64,000 bases of DNA, taken from Pseudoalteromonas sp. NC201. GTDB lineage: Bacteria; Pseudomonadota; Gammaproteobacteria; Enterobacterales; Alteromonadaceae. A program made the translations under genes and the position numbers. The notes under the pieces were generated by a model. The model searched no databases. It had not been told where the DNA came from and was given only the letters and a program-made list of their open reading frames with translations. Numbering within the stretch: position 1 is the stretch's first letter; each line of letters begins with the position of its first letter. The DNA is taken from positions 2,417,125 to 2,481,124 of the forward strand of contig NZ_CP022522.1 of assembly GCF_002850255.1 (NCBI RefSeq), read 5' to 3'. Positions 7,446 to 15,942 of this stretch are shown here, in pieces.

Positions 7446-9389
7446 ATGAACAAAGTACACTTTTCAACTCCTTATGCACAACCTTTCATGGTGTTTTTCT
7501 TGTCCTTGTTGGTGATTTTGACGCTTAGCCGTTTAGGACTATCAGCTTGGATGTTAGAGAGAATGGCAGGCTCTGATCCTTTGACCTTTGTGATATCAGG
7601 CTTGCGAGTTGATTTGAGTACTACCGCTTATCTCGCGATACCGCTCTTATTATTAATGGTCACACACTATTTTATGCCTAAACCATTGAAGCCTTTACTT
7701 ACGGCGCTAGTAACGGGGTATATTGCGTTGGGTATTGCATTTGTCCTACTACTCGAAGCTGCAACTCCTGCATTTATTTTGCAATACGACATCAGACCGA
7801 ACCGTTTATTTATTGAGTATCTAATTTACCCCAAAGAAGTCATTTCAATGTTGTTGAGTGGTCACTTGGTCACAGTGATATTGACCCTACTTTTATGTGC
7901 TTTAGCTTTAATAACCACCTTGAGATATTTTCCTCGCATTGACAACGATGTGCCATCAAAGCGGAATATGGCTATCTCTACTTTTTGTAGTCTTATCTGT
8001 TTAGCGCTGTTAGCAAGAGGCACTCTGGGTCATAGACCACTTAACCCTGCTACCGTCTATTTCTCACAAGATGCATTGGTTAATTCGCTGACCATCAACT
8101 CAGCCTATAGTGTTGCGTTCGCAGCAAAAAATATGGGCAGCGAAAAAAGTGCCAGTGCGCTTTATGGTTCGCTATCCAAAGAAAAGGTTTTTAATACAGT
8201 AAGAAGAGCAAGTTACAAACAAGGTTTTATCTCAAATACACTTCCTACCCTAGCCACTAATCCGGCATATCATCAGGGCAAAAAGAAAAACTTAGTAATT
8301 ATCTTAGAGGAAAGCTTAGGCGCGCGTTTTGTCAGCTCGCTAGGGGGAGCAAATCTAACCCCAGAGTTAGATAAACTGTATCAAGAAGGCTGGGGGCTGG
8401 AGAACCTCTACGCAACGGGCACCCGATCGGTCCGCGGAATTGAAGCCGTGATCACCGGCTTTATACCTTCACCGTCACGCTCCGTCGTTAAGCTTTCAAA
8501 GTCTCAGCAACAGTTTTGTACGTTGGCAGATATTTTAGCCAAAGAAAACTATACCACACAGTTTATTTACGGTGGCGAAAGCCACTTCGATAACATGAAA
8601 AGCTTCTTCTTAGGAAATGGCTTTCAACGTATCGTTGACTTTGATGATATTGAAAGCCCGGAATTTGTTGCGTCTTGGGGCGCCAGCGACGAAGATCTGT
8701 TTAATCAAGCGGATAAAGAACTAACTCAGCTGAGTGAAGAAGAAAAGCCATTTTTTAATTTGATCTTTACATCTAGCAATCACGACCCGTTTGAAATTCC
8801 TGACGGAAAAGTAATGTTACCAACAAATCATAAAAGTGATAAACCTGCGCGAGATCTCGCTATCAAGTACGCCGACTATGCACTCGGAAAGTTTATTGAT
8901 AAGGCCAAGCGAAGTCGTTATTGGCAGGATACTATCTTTTTAGTCGTTGCAGATCATGATGTCAGGGTGTATGGATCCGAGCCCGTCCCTATTAAGTCTT
9001 TTCATATTCCAGCCGTTATTTTGAATTCAGACTTTAATCAGAAACAAGATAAAAGATTGGTCAGTCAAATTGATTTACCTGTCACTTTGCTTTCTTTAAT
9101 AGGGGTTGAACGCCCAACGCCTATGCTTGGTTTTGACTTAACCAAACAATATCCAGTGCAAAGAGCGATGATGCAATATTACGATAATTTTGCCTACATT
9201 GAAGATGACAAAGCCGCCATTTTGATGCCAGGCAACAAAGTGAGTTATTGGCAATATGACACGGCGACTAAGATGCAAAAACCATTGCTGAATACAACGC
9301 ACACCATTGATTTGAAAGAAAAAGCACTATCTCATGTATTATTTAGTAATTTGGCCTATCAGGAGCAAATTTATCGATTAAAAGAGTAA
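7446..9389 (+). CDS. LTA-synthase-family sulfatase-fold transferase
   Basis: A 647-aa inner-membrane protein with five or so N-terminal membrane helices (residues about 10-205) and a periplasmic sulfatase-fold domain (about 280-590). Family features: NLVIILEESLGARFV near a metal site, ATGTRSVRGIEA carrying the presumed nucleophile, SSNHDPFEIP, and VVADHDVRV with metal-binding Asp-His. Relatives (LtaS, OpgB) move glycerol-phosphate from phosphatidylglycerol onto a glycan or lipid and release diacylglycerol. The residue expected at the nucleophile position reads Ser rather than Thr. It precedes eptA-dgkA, and both it and eptA have PmrA-type boxes. The acceptor is unknown. Confidence 0.82.
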   Translation: MNKVHFSTPYAQPFMVFFLSLLVILTLSRLGLSAWMLERMAGSDPLTFVISGLRVDLSTTAYLAIPLLLLMVTHYFMPKPLKPLLTALVTGYIALGIAFVLLLEAATPAFILQYDIRPNRLFIEYLIYPKEVISMLLSGHLVTVILTLLLCALALITTLRYFPRIDNDVPSKRNMAISTFCSLICLALLARGTLGHRPLNPATVYFSQDALVNSLTINSAYSVAFAAKNMGSEKSASALYGSLSKEKVFNTVRRASYKQGFISNTLPTLATNPAYHQGKKKNLVIILEESLGARFVSSLGGANLTPELDKLYQEGWGLENLYATGTRSVRGIEAVITGFIPSPSRSVVKLSKSQQQFCTLADILAKENYTTQFIYGGESHFDNMKSFFLGNGFQRIVDFDDIESPEFVASWGASDEDLFNQADKELTQLSEEEKPFFNLIFTSSNHDPFEIPDGKVMLPTNHKSDKPARDLAIKYADYALGKFIDKAKRSRYWQDTIFLVVADHDVRVYGSEPVPIKSFHIPAVILNSDFNQKQDKRLVSQIDLPVTLLSLIGVERPTPMLGFDLTKQYPVQRAMMQYYDNFAYIEDDKAAILMPGNKVSYWQYDTATKMQKPLLNTTHTIDLKEKALSHVLFSNLAYQEQIYRLKE

Positions 9390-9391
9390 AG

Positions 9392-9408
9392 CATAAGGTT
9401 CTCTTAAG
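9392..9408 (+). promoter_or_regulatory. PmrA-type box before eptA
   Basis: CATAAG-GTTCT-CTTAAG, with one mismatch in the first half-site, lies directly after the sulfatase stop and ends 56 bp before the chosen eptA start. A -10-like TATAGA begins six bases after the box, the same geometry as at the Omp85 promoter. eptA-dgkA can therefore be transcribed independently of the upstream gene. Confidence 0.65.
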
Positions 9409-9464
9409 TATTTCTATAGAAAATAAAGATAACTTAGTTTTTATTTTCTCGTCAGGAGTTGGAT

Positions 9465-11108
9465 ATGTTTAAATTTTTAAAACATATCTCCCCATCAGGC
9501 TATACCAGCCTGATGGTTCTCGCCACCCTTTATTGTACCTTTGCTTTTAATAGCCTATTTTTTATCAAAGCCTTTAATGTTGCTACAATACAGGAGTGGT
9601 CCGATTGGCTATTTTTAGCGTCTGTCCCTATTCTTTTATTTTTCCTGACACTGTTACTATTTAGTTGGCTTTCTTTAATCACCTTCGTACGGCCTTTTCT
9701 ATTCTTTACCATTGTGTTATCTAGTGTGTTGCTATACGCATCAATAAACTACGGCGTCATATTTGATAAAAACATGATGCAAAACGTTATTGAAACAGAC
9801 ACAGGTGAAGCATTTTCATATTTAAATATAAATCTAGTTCTTTTCGTACTAACTTTGGGTTTAATTCCTGCTTATTTAATGACAAAAAACAAAATCAGGC
9901 AGCCACTAAAGCAAAGACTAAAATCCTTTATTCTCATTAATTTTGTTTCAATAACCTTCATCTCTTTGATAGCATTTAGCTTTTATCAAAACTATGCTTC
10001 CATTGGTAGAAACAATAAAGAAGTCGCAAGCTATATCACGCCATTTTCATTTTATATTGCAGGATATAAATACCTGAGAGATAACTATTTTTATCCTCCA
10101 TTACCATTTCGATTACTAGATAAAACACCTGCTTTAGCTTCCAAGTCAGGTGCTAATATTACCGTTGTCGTTGTTGGTGAAACTGCACGTGCAAGCAACT
10201 TTTCATATGGAGGCTATAAAATAGATACTAACGAATACACTAAACAGGACGGCATCAAATATTTCAGTAACATGTCATCTTGTGGCACAGCGACAGCAAT
10301 TTCAGTACCCTGTATGTTTTCACGGCTAGATAGAGCACATTACAATAGCCGTCTTGCTCAGAGCCAAGATAACGTGCTTGATGTGATCCACAGGGCTGGC
10401 GCCGAAGTGTTTTGGATAGACAATAATAGTAGTTGTAAAGGTGTATGTAATCGGGTTGAGAATTATCGGATTGATACTAACAAGGATAACCCGCTGTGCG
10501 ACGGTAAGTATTGCTTTGATGAGGTACTAATCCCATCACTTATGACTACCATAAACAACGCGCAAACAAGCAATATTGTTGTTGTCTTACATATGATTGG
10601 CTCGCATGGCCCAACTTATTACCGCCGCTACCCTAAAACGCAGCAAAAATTCCTCCCAGATTGCCAGCGTAGCGATATCCAAAATTGTACGCCTCAAGAA
10701 TTAGTGAACACCTATGACAATACCATCGCTTACACAGATTTAGTGTTGCACAAAATCATTACACAACTGTCTTCATTAGACGCAGAAACAGTCAACATGC
10801 TCTATGTTTCCGATCATGGCGAATCACTCGGTGAAACCGGATTATATTTACATGGCTTTCCATATCGTCTAGCACCTAAAGAGCAAACCCAGATCCCGAT
10901 GATTTATTGGAGTAATCGCCTAACAAATAAAAGCTACAGTGGTTGCATTGACATCGTAAAACAGCAACCCCTTTCTCATGACAATATCTACGATACGTTA
11001 CTTGGCTTAACCCAAGTTAATTCGAAAACCTATCAGTCCAAAAATGACATATTCGCAACCTGTCGAACTCAATTACTCGCAACTAATGGAGAAACTAATG
11101 CATTTTGA
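9465..11108 (+). CDS. eptA: EptA/MCR-like lipid A phosphoethanolamine transferase
   Basis: An inner-membrane enzyme with five N-terminal helices (to about residue 200) and a periplasmic alkaline-phosphatase-fold domain. Catalytic features of EptA/MCR are visible: VVVGETARA (metal-binding Glu), SCGTATAISVPCMF with nucleophile Thr275, and YVSDHGESLGE (Asp-His). Paired cysteines (SCG/VPC, CKGVC, CDGKYC, DCQ/QNC) match the conserved disulfides. It transfers phosphoethanolamine from PE to lipid A, lowering surface charge and polymyxin binding. The start is placed at ATG 9465, six bases after AGGAG (9454-9458); a TTG at 9459 would abut the SD. The end overlaps dgkA by 11 nt, giving one operon. Confidence 0.9.
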   Translation: MFKFLKHISPSGYTSLMVLATLYCTFAFNSLFFIKAFNVATIQEWSDWLFLASVPILLFFLTLLLFSWLSLITFVRPFLFFTIVLSSVLLYASINYGVIFDKNMMQNVIETDTGEAFSYLNINLVLFVLTLGLIPAYLMTKNKIRQPLKQRLKSFILINFVSITFISLIAFSFYQNYASIGRNNKEVASYITPFSFYIAGYKYLRDNYFYPPLPFRLLDKTPALASKSGANITVVVVGETARASNFSYGGYKIDTNEYTKQDGIKYFSNMSSCGTATAISVPCMFSRLDRAHYNSRLAQSQDNVLDVIHRAGAEVFWIDNNSSCKGVCNRVENYRIDTNKDNPLCDGKYCFDEVLIPSLMTTINNAQTSNIVVVLHMIGSHGPTYYRRYPKTQQKFLPDCQRSDIQNCTPQELVNTYDNTIAYTDLVLHKIITQLSSLDAETVNMLYVSDHGESLGETGLYLHGFPYRLAPKEQTQIPMIYWSNRLTNKSYSGCIDIVKQQPLSHDNIYDTLLGLTQVNSKTYQSKNDIFATCRTQLLATNGETNAF

Positions 11109-11478
11109 TAACACCAATAAGCCAACTGGAGCAAAACGACTATTGCTGGCGCTTGGACACTCATTTAGAGCGTTTAATTGGCTCACAAAAAATGAATCCG
11201 CCTTTCGGCAAGAGCTTATTCTACTGCTGGTTACTATCATTTTGCTGTTTACACTTGAACTTTCACTCTATGAGCGCGTTATGTTGTTTTGTGCAACGCT
11301 GTTTGTGATGTTTGCTGAGATAGTGAATACCGCTATTGAAGCAACAATTGATAGAGTCGGTTTAGAAATCCATCCACTGTCGGGGCTTGCCAAGGACTTG
11401 GGCTCTGCAGGCGTATTGATCGCACTTATCGTTTTTATCTGCATCTGGGGCAGCTGTTTATATCAAAACCTCTACTAG
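11098..11478 (+). CDS. dgkA: Diacylglycerol kinase
   Basis: A 126-aa integral membrane kinase, close to E. coli DgkA (122 aa). Hallmarks are NESAFRQE near the N-terminus, the acidic active-site helix AEIVNTAIEATIDR, and LAKDLGSAGVLIAL. It phosphorylates diacylglycerol to phosphatidic acid in the inner membrane. The start ATG 11098 has TGGAGA six bases upstream and overlaps eptA; an earlier ATG at 11044 would add 18 residues absent from the family. Its position fits recycling of diacylglycerol left by EptA and, presumably, by the LTA-synthase-like enzyme. Confidence 0.93.
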   Translation: MHFDNTNKPTGAKRLLLALGHSFRAFNWLTKNESAFRQELILLLVTIILLFTLELSLYERVMLFCATLFVMFAEIVNTAIEATIDRVGLEIHPLSGLAKDLGSAGVLIALIVFICIWGSCLYQNLY

Positions 11479-11496
11479 CAAATAATGGCCAATAAT

Positions 11497-11536
11497 AAAG
11501 CTTATGTTTGGATGAGAGAAGCCAAACATAAGCTTT
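11497..11536. terminator. Hairpin between dgkA and rhlE
   Basis: A perfect 15-bp stem (arms 11497-11511 and 11522-11536, beginning AAAGCTTATG) with a 10-nt loop sits between the convergent genes. On the minus strand it is followed by a short T-rich stretch (TTATTATT), so it probably terminates rhlE and may block read-through from dgkA. Confidence 0.6.
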
Positions 11537-11548
11537 GGCGCTAACCCA

Positions 11549-12784
11549 TTACTTCCTTTTACGTTTGGTTCTTGTTCCTAAAATACGCTTTTTGTCTCTT
11601 TGCTTCTTAGATTTACCAGAATTACGGCGAGTGTCTTTAGGCTCTTTGGTTAAATCAGGTTCATAGCCTGGCAGCCATTGCGGCGCAAATCGCTCATCTA
11701 AGAAAATTTCTATTTCTTCTAGTAGCCACTGCTCATCAATACTCACAAGCGAAATGGCTTGGCCGTTTTGTCCAGCACGACCACTACGGCCGATACGGTG
11801 CACATAGTCTTCAGCAACATAGGGTAACTCAGCATTGAAGACATAGTTTAGCGAGTTAATGTCAATGCCACGAGCTGCTACATCCGTTGCGACCAAGACG
11901 CGAATTTCACCTGATTTGAATTGAGATAGCGCTTTGTCACGCGCGCCTTGAGACTTATCACCGTGGATCGCTGCGGTTTTAAGGCCATCCTTATTCAATT
12001 CTTTTGCGTAGCTATCAGCACTATTTTTTGTGCGAGTAAACACCAGTACCTGATGCCAATTATTTTTGCCAATCAAGTGGGAGATCAATTCACGTTTGCG
12101 GTCTTCGTCTACCGAATAGAACGTTTGCGTAACTGTACTTGCGGTGCTGTTCTGGGATTCAACACCTACTCGCTTAGGGTCGTTCAACCAAGGCTTTACT
12201 TGGGATAACACAGCATCGTCAACCGTAGCTGAAAATAGCAACGTTTGACGCTTAAGCGGCATAGTGCGCATGATCCGCTTAATTTCCCCCATAAACCCCA
12301 TATCTAACATGCGATCTGCTTCATCGAAGACCAAGTGTTGAATATTTTTGAGTGTTAATGTGCCTTTGATTAGGTGGTCAAGTAAACGCCCAGGTGTCGC
12401 AACCACTACGTCTACACCCGCTCTTAAGCGCTTTTCTTGCGGGCCAATATTTGCACCGCCATATAAGCACACGACATTTAAGTTAGTGTTCATCACTAAC
12501 TTTTCAGTATGCTCTGCAACCTGCTGTGCCAGCTCACGAGTCGGCGTTAATATCAATGCCCTAACCGATTTCTCACCTTGCGTGGCGCCTATCAGCATGG
12601 AGTGCAAAATCGGCAGCATGAAGGCGGCAGTCTTACCGGTTCCAGTTTGGGCACTTGCAATTAAATCACAACCACTGAGCAGAAGTGGAATACTCTTTTC
12701 TTGAATTGGTGTGGGTGACTCAAACCCAAGCTCAGTAATTGCGCTTAGTAGTTCAGGGTGAAGTTGTAACTCGCTAAATGTCAT
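11549..12784 (-). CDS. rhlE: DEAD-box ATP-dependent RNA helicase, RhlE type
   Basis: A 411-aa cytosolic helicase with all core motifs in order: Q-motif (FESPTPIQEKSIP), motif I ASAQTGTGKT, PTRELAQQ, TPGRLLDHL, DEAD (VFDEADRMLDMGF), SAT, then domain 2 with VLVATDVAARGIDI and YVHRIGRSGRAG. The basic C-terminal tail (KSKKQRDKKRILGTRTKRKRK) suits RNA binding. RhlE-type proteins remodel rRNA during ribosome assembly, especially in the cold. Monocistronic, with a hairpin 12 bp beyond its stop. Confidence 0.92.
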   Translation of the reverse strand: MTFSELQLHPELLSAITELGFESPTPIQEKSIPLLLSGCDLIASAQTGTGKTAAFMLPILHSMLIGATQGEKSVRALILTPTRELAQQVAEHTEKLVMNTNLNVVCLYGGANIGPQEKRLRAGVDVVVATPGRLLDHLIKGTLTLKNIQHLVFDEADRMLDMGFMGEIKRIMRTMPLKRQTLLFSATVDDAVLSQVKPWLNDPKRVGVESQNSTASTVTQTFYSVDEDRKRELISHLIGKNNWHQVLVFTRTKNSADSYAKELNKDGLKTAAIHGDKSQGARDKALSQFKSGEIRVLVATDVAARGIDINSLNYVFNAELPYVAEDYVHRIGRSGRAGQNGQAISLVSIDEQWLLEEIEIFLDERFAPQWLPGYEPDLTKEPKDTRRNSGKSKKQRDKKRILGTRTKRKRK

Positions 12785-13065
12785 TGGAGATCAGTGTCTA
12801 TTACCAAAATTGAGCGGATTATAGCAAAGGATTGTAAGGAAAAAACTGGGAGATAGTTTTATTAAGCTAAACAAGTAAAGGTAATTAACTGATACTATTT
12901 TAAGAATCTAATTAAAGCAAACAACTCATTATTAGATAAAAAAGAACAAAACTATTTATAGCTCAGACTTGACAAACACCCAAATTGAAACAAAATTGTA
13001 AACCAGGTTAACTAAAGGTTCTCCTGCTTAAATATTACGATTATTAATTTAAAAAAGGATTTAAT

Positions 13066-13878
13066 ATGAAATATCTGTTTTCAACTGTCATTATGGCAGC
13101 ATTTTTGTTCTCTAGTTTTACCTTTGCTATGAATGATAATACTACAATTTATCTCACTGAAAACGGGATTAAAGGAGTTATCCAGGCTCAACATAGCGTT
13201 AAAACAGAGTCGTTTGATCAGAAAGGGATGCATTCTCCAATCGAGTTTTCAGTATCCAATGACTTGCTTGATACTATTTCCGCATCTATCAAATATCAGG
13301 GCAATCACTATGCTTTGTTACTCAATCAAGTTAAAAAACAAGTTAAGATAACTGGTACTGATATCAATAATAAACCTCTTATTAATACCCCAGCACTTCG
13401 TGCCGACATAAAGAATATGCTACACGACGTAGAGCTTAATAGTGGTTTGATTATGAAAAGCCAATCAACTCTAGATAAGGAGTCGAAACTTGCACTCTTA
13501 AAATTCTTCGAATTTTTATCTACCTATCCATTAGGTGAAGCAATTGATCAGCAAATAGAGAGCAAAATCAGTGCACAAGATTGGACTGATCTCTGTGCGT
13601 ATATGGGTAAATCAAAGACTGCTGTTTGGGATATTACCAACTCGTCTGTAAAGACAAAAAATTATATCGTCGGTGGTCATGGCTTTTGTGCAGCTAGATG
13701 TGGTGCGGGTTGTCCAATGTTTGGTGATGGTCAATATACCCAAGATTGCTTGAATCACGATGCCTGTGCCGATGTTGAAGGTGAGCAACTAGGTGTATGT
13801 GGTGACGAATGGACTTCAGCCTCAGACGACTTTTGGTTTTCTCCTGACTGTACAACTCCACCACCCTCATTACGTTAA
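13066..13878 (+). CDS. Secreted phospholipase-A2-like protein
   Basis: A 270-aa protein with a signal peptide (residues 1-21, ending FTFA). Residues about 22-200 have no recognised domain. The C-terminal part (about 205-260) is cysteine-rich: FCAARCGAGCPMFGDG followed by DCLNHDACAD. This resembles the Ca2+-loop and C-x-x-H-D-x-C active site of secreted phospholipases A2, with His231-Asp232 as the candidate catalytic pair. It is probably exported to the periplasm or outside. I infer phospholipase-like fold, not proven activity. AAAGGA lies eight bases before the ATG. No operon partner is evident. Confidence 0.62.
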   Translation: MKYLFSTVIMAAFLFSSFTFAMNDNTTIYLTENGIKGVIQAQHSVKTESFDQKGMHSPIEFSVSNDLLDTISASIKYQGNHYALLLNQVKKQVKITGTDINNKPLINTPALRADIKNMLHDVELNSGLIMKSQSTLDKESKLALLKFFEFLSTYPLGEAIDQQIESKISAQDWTDLCAYMGKSKTAVWDITNSSVKTKNYIVGGHGFCAARCGAGCPMFGDGQYTQDCLNHDACADVEGEQLGVCGDEWTSASDDFWFSPDCTTPPPSLR

Positions 13879-14027
13879 AATAATAATTTTTGGCTGGTAT
13901 GCTGTTTTGCAAGCGAGATCACTACATCCATATAGGCATTGAGCATGACTAAGTGAAATCGGTATTATCAGCCTAGGTTAATCTATCGGGGGCACAATCA
14001 CCTGAAATGACTAATAAGGAAATGTTC

Positions 14028-14312
14028 ATGTCACGACAAAGATTGAAGCTATTAACGATAGGTCTTTGCTTAATAGCCTTTACACCTTTGCTTGGTTTAC
14101 TTCTTGCGGAGCTTATCGCTGAAATTCTTCACTGCCATGTTGCAGAAAGTGCTAGCTCAGATTGTATTGTCGCCGGCTATGATTTTGGTATGCCACTAGC
14201 AATTTTATACACAGGTGGTTGGGTAAGTATGATTACGGTCCCTGTTGCGGGCTTGGCAGCTTTAGTTTGTTACATCAAATACCGTGATGCAAAACTAAAT
14301 AACAACCAATAA
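14028..14312 (+). CDS. Small inner-membrane protein of unknown function, 94 aa
   Basis: After a basic start (MSRQRLK) the protein has a first hydrophobic segment (about 8-35), a short loop with two cysteines (HCHVAESASSDC), and a second segment (about 57-82) ending in charged residues. It is most likely a two-helix inner-membrane protein with both ends in the cytoplasm and a possibly disulfide-bonded periplasmic loop. The start at 14028 is preferred because AAGGA (14016-14020) lies seven bases upstream; ATGs at 14007 and 14022 are too far upstream or too close to it. No family recognised. Confidence 0.68.
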   Translation: MSRQRLKLLTIGLCLIAFTPLLGLLLAELIAEILHCHVAESASSDCIVAGYDFGMPLAILYTGGWVSMITVPVAGLAALVCYIKYRDAKLNNNQ

Positions 14313-14314
14313 AA

Positions 14315-14333
14315 AAGGGGCTTAACGCCCCTT
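14315..14333. terminator. Bidirectional terminator hairpin
   Basis: Arms AAGGGGC (14315-14321) and GCCCCTT (14327-14333) form a GC-rich stem with a 5-nt loop, flanked by A-run on the left and T-rich sequence on the right. It separates the small membrane protein from the convergent DUF3718-type gene and can serve both. Confidence 0.8.
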
Positions 14334-14351
14334 CTATTCACATCAACTTGA

Positions 14352-14786
14352 TTAAATTGCTGCGTTTCTGAATTCTCTTACAAATTGCTTAACAGGCATA
14401 TCGTTACAACGTAAGTTGCGAACCTGTTGGTTATTCAAACGTAGGTGATTAACGCCGTGACGTACTGCATCTAAGCATAACTCAGTTGCTGTATCTGACT
14501 TTTCAGCAATTAGCTCCACTTTCTTTTCTTGCTTTTGCGAGCGCTTCGCTGCTTTTGCAAACTCACGAATATCTTCACCATTACAGTGGATGCTTGGTGA
14601 GAAGCGAGAAATAAATAGGCCTAGTGATGCAGCTTCTTTACGTGCTGCACTGAAACCTTGCTCTGCTGCAACAGCACATACTTTTGTCGCTGGTGATGCG
14701 TCAGCTTGAGTGAACTCAACCTGTGAAGCGAAAGCTGTTGTAGAAACCAAAGAAACAAGACCAAAGAAAGAGAGAGATTTAAGCAT
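14352..14786 (-). CDS. Exported DUF3718-type protein with two repeats
   Basis: A 144-aa protein with signal peptide MLKSLSFFGLVSLVSTTAFA. The mature part holds two related units: residues about 33-82 (ATKVCAVAAEQG ... IHCNGEDIREFAK) and about 97-143 (ATELCLDAVRHG ... LRCNDMPVKQFVREF). Each has a helix beginning A-T-x-x-C and ends in C-N-x-x-x-x-x-F. This matches the DUF3718 pattern, for which no function is known. Each unit's two cysteines could form a disulfide in the periplasm. Monocistronic. Confidence 0.75.
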   Translation of the reverse strand: MLKSLSFFGLVSLVSTTAFASQVEFTQADASPATKVCAVAAEQGFSAARKEAASLGLFISRFSPSIHCNGEDIREFAKAAKRSQKQEKKVELIAEKSDTATELCLDAVRHGVNHLRLNNQQVRNLRCNDMPVKQFVREFRNAAI

Positions 14787-15051
14787 AATATACCCCGATT
14801 GAACGATTCGGCGCGGATTATAATTACAACGACGAATAAGTAAACAGCTAAATCATGCAATTTTGGTTATTTAATGATCTATTTACACTAAGCTAAAATC
14901 CTCGTTATCCTCTCGCTAAACTTGTGCAAAATTTAACAACTGCCAACATGCTTGTCAGCTGACTAAATAAGTAATTTCACCCAAGCGCTGACCCTCTCGT
15001 TTTTAAGTGATAAACTTTGCCAAATAACAGCAAGAATCTAAAGAGAGCGCT

Positions 15052-15861
15052 ATGAAAATTGTTTCGTTTAATATAAACGGCCTCAGAGCTAGACTACATC
15101 AATTACAGGCATTGATTGAAAAACACCAACCTGATGTCATTGGACTGCAAGAAATTAAAGTCCATGACGAAGCTTTTCCTATCGACGATGTAGAAGCACT
15201 TGGCTACCATGTTTACTTCCATGGTCAAAAGGCGCATTACGGTGTGGCACTACTCTCCAAGAAACCTGCAAAAGCTATCCAAAAAGGCTTCGCTACGGAT
15301 ACTGATGAATCACAACGTCGCATGATCAGCGGTACGTTTGAAAGTGATTCAGGTAACGAAGTTACCGTTATGAATGGTTACTTCCCTCAAGGTGATAACA
15401 TCAGCCATGAAACAAAATTTCCGTATAAAAGACAATTTTATGCAGATCTCATGACCCACTTAAATGATTTTGCCGATCCTCAATCTAACCTTGTAGTCAT
15501 GGGCGATATTAATATTTCTCCATTGGATGCGGATATTGGTATTGGTGAGCAAAACCGCAAGCGTTGGTTAAAGACGGGTAAGTGCTCGTTCCAACCAGAA
15601 GAGCGCGAGTGGTTAAAAACACTGCTAGATTGGGGCTTTAAAGATACATTTAGAGTGCTGACACCTGATGCAACCGAAAAGTATTCGTGGTTTGACTACC
15701 GCTCAAAAGGGTTTGATGATAACCGAGGTCTGCGCATAGATGTGGTTTTAGCAACCGCTCCATTAACTGCGAAATGTATTGAAAGTGACATAGATTACGA
15801 ATTGAGAGGAATTGATAAGCCCTCTGATCACGCACCAATTTGGGCAACTTTCGACATTTAA
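15052..15861 (+). CDS. xthA: Exodeoxyribonuclease III
   Basis: A 269-aa AP endonuclease and 3'-5' exonuclease of base-excision repair. Conserved sites: FNINGLRAR (Asn7), DVIGLQEIK (metal Glu), [19 protein letters not shown] (Asp/Asn pair), RIDVVLAT, and KPSDHAPIW with the catalytic Asp-His at the end. Length equals E. coli XthA. A GAGAG precedes the ATG. Monocistronic. Confidence 0.95.
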   Translation: MKIVSFNINGLRARLHQLQALIEKHQPDVIGLQEIKVHDEAFPIDDVEALGYHVYFHGQKAHYGVALLSKKPAKAIQKGFATDTDESQRRMISGTFESDSGNEVTVMNGYFPQGDNISHETKFPYKRQFYADLMTHLNDFADPQSNLVVMGDINISPLDADIGIGEQNRKRWLKTGKCSFQPEEREWLKTLLDWGFKDTFRVLTPDATEKYSWFDYRSKGFDDNRGLRIDVVLATAPLTAKCIESDIDYELRGIDKPSDHAPIWATFDI

Positions 15862-15942
15862 TCATCTGCTTTTTCCGCCGAGACTGTAAATACAGTGCTC
15901 GGCATAGAGCAAAATCACCAATTTTAAAAACTGGATAGAAAC

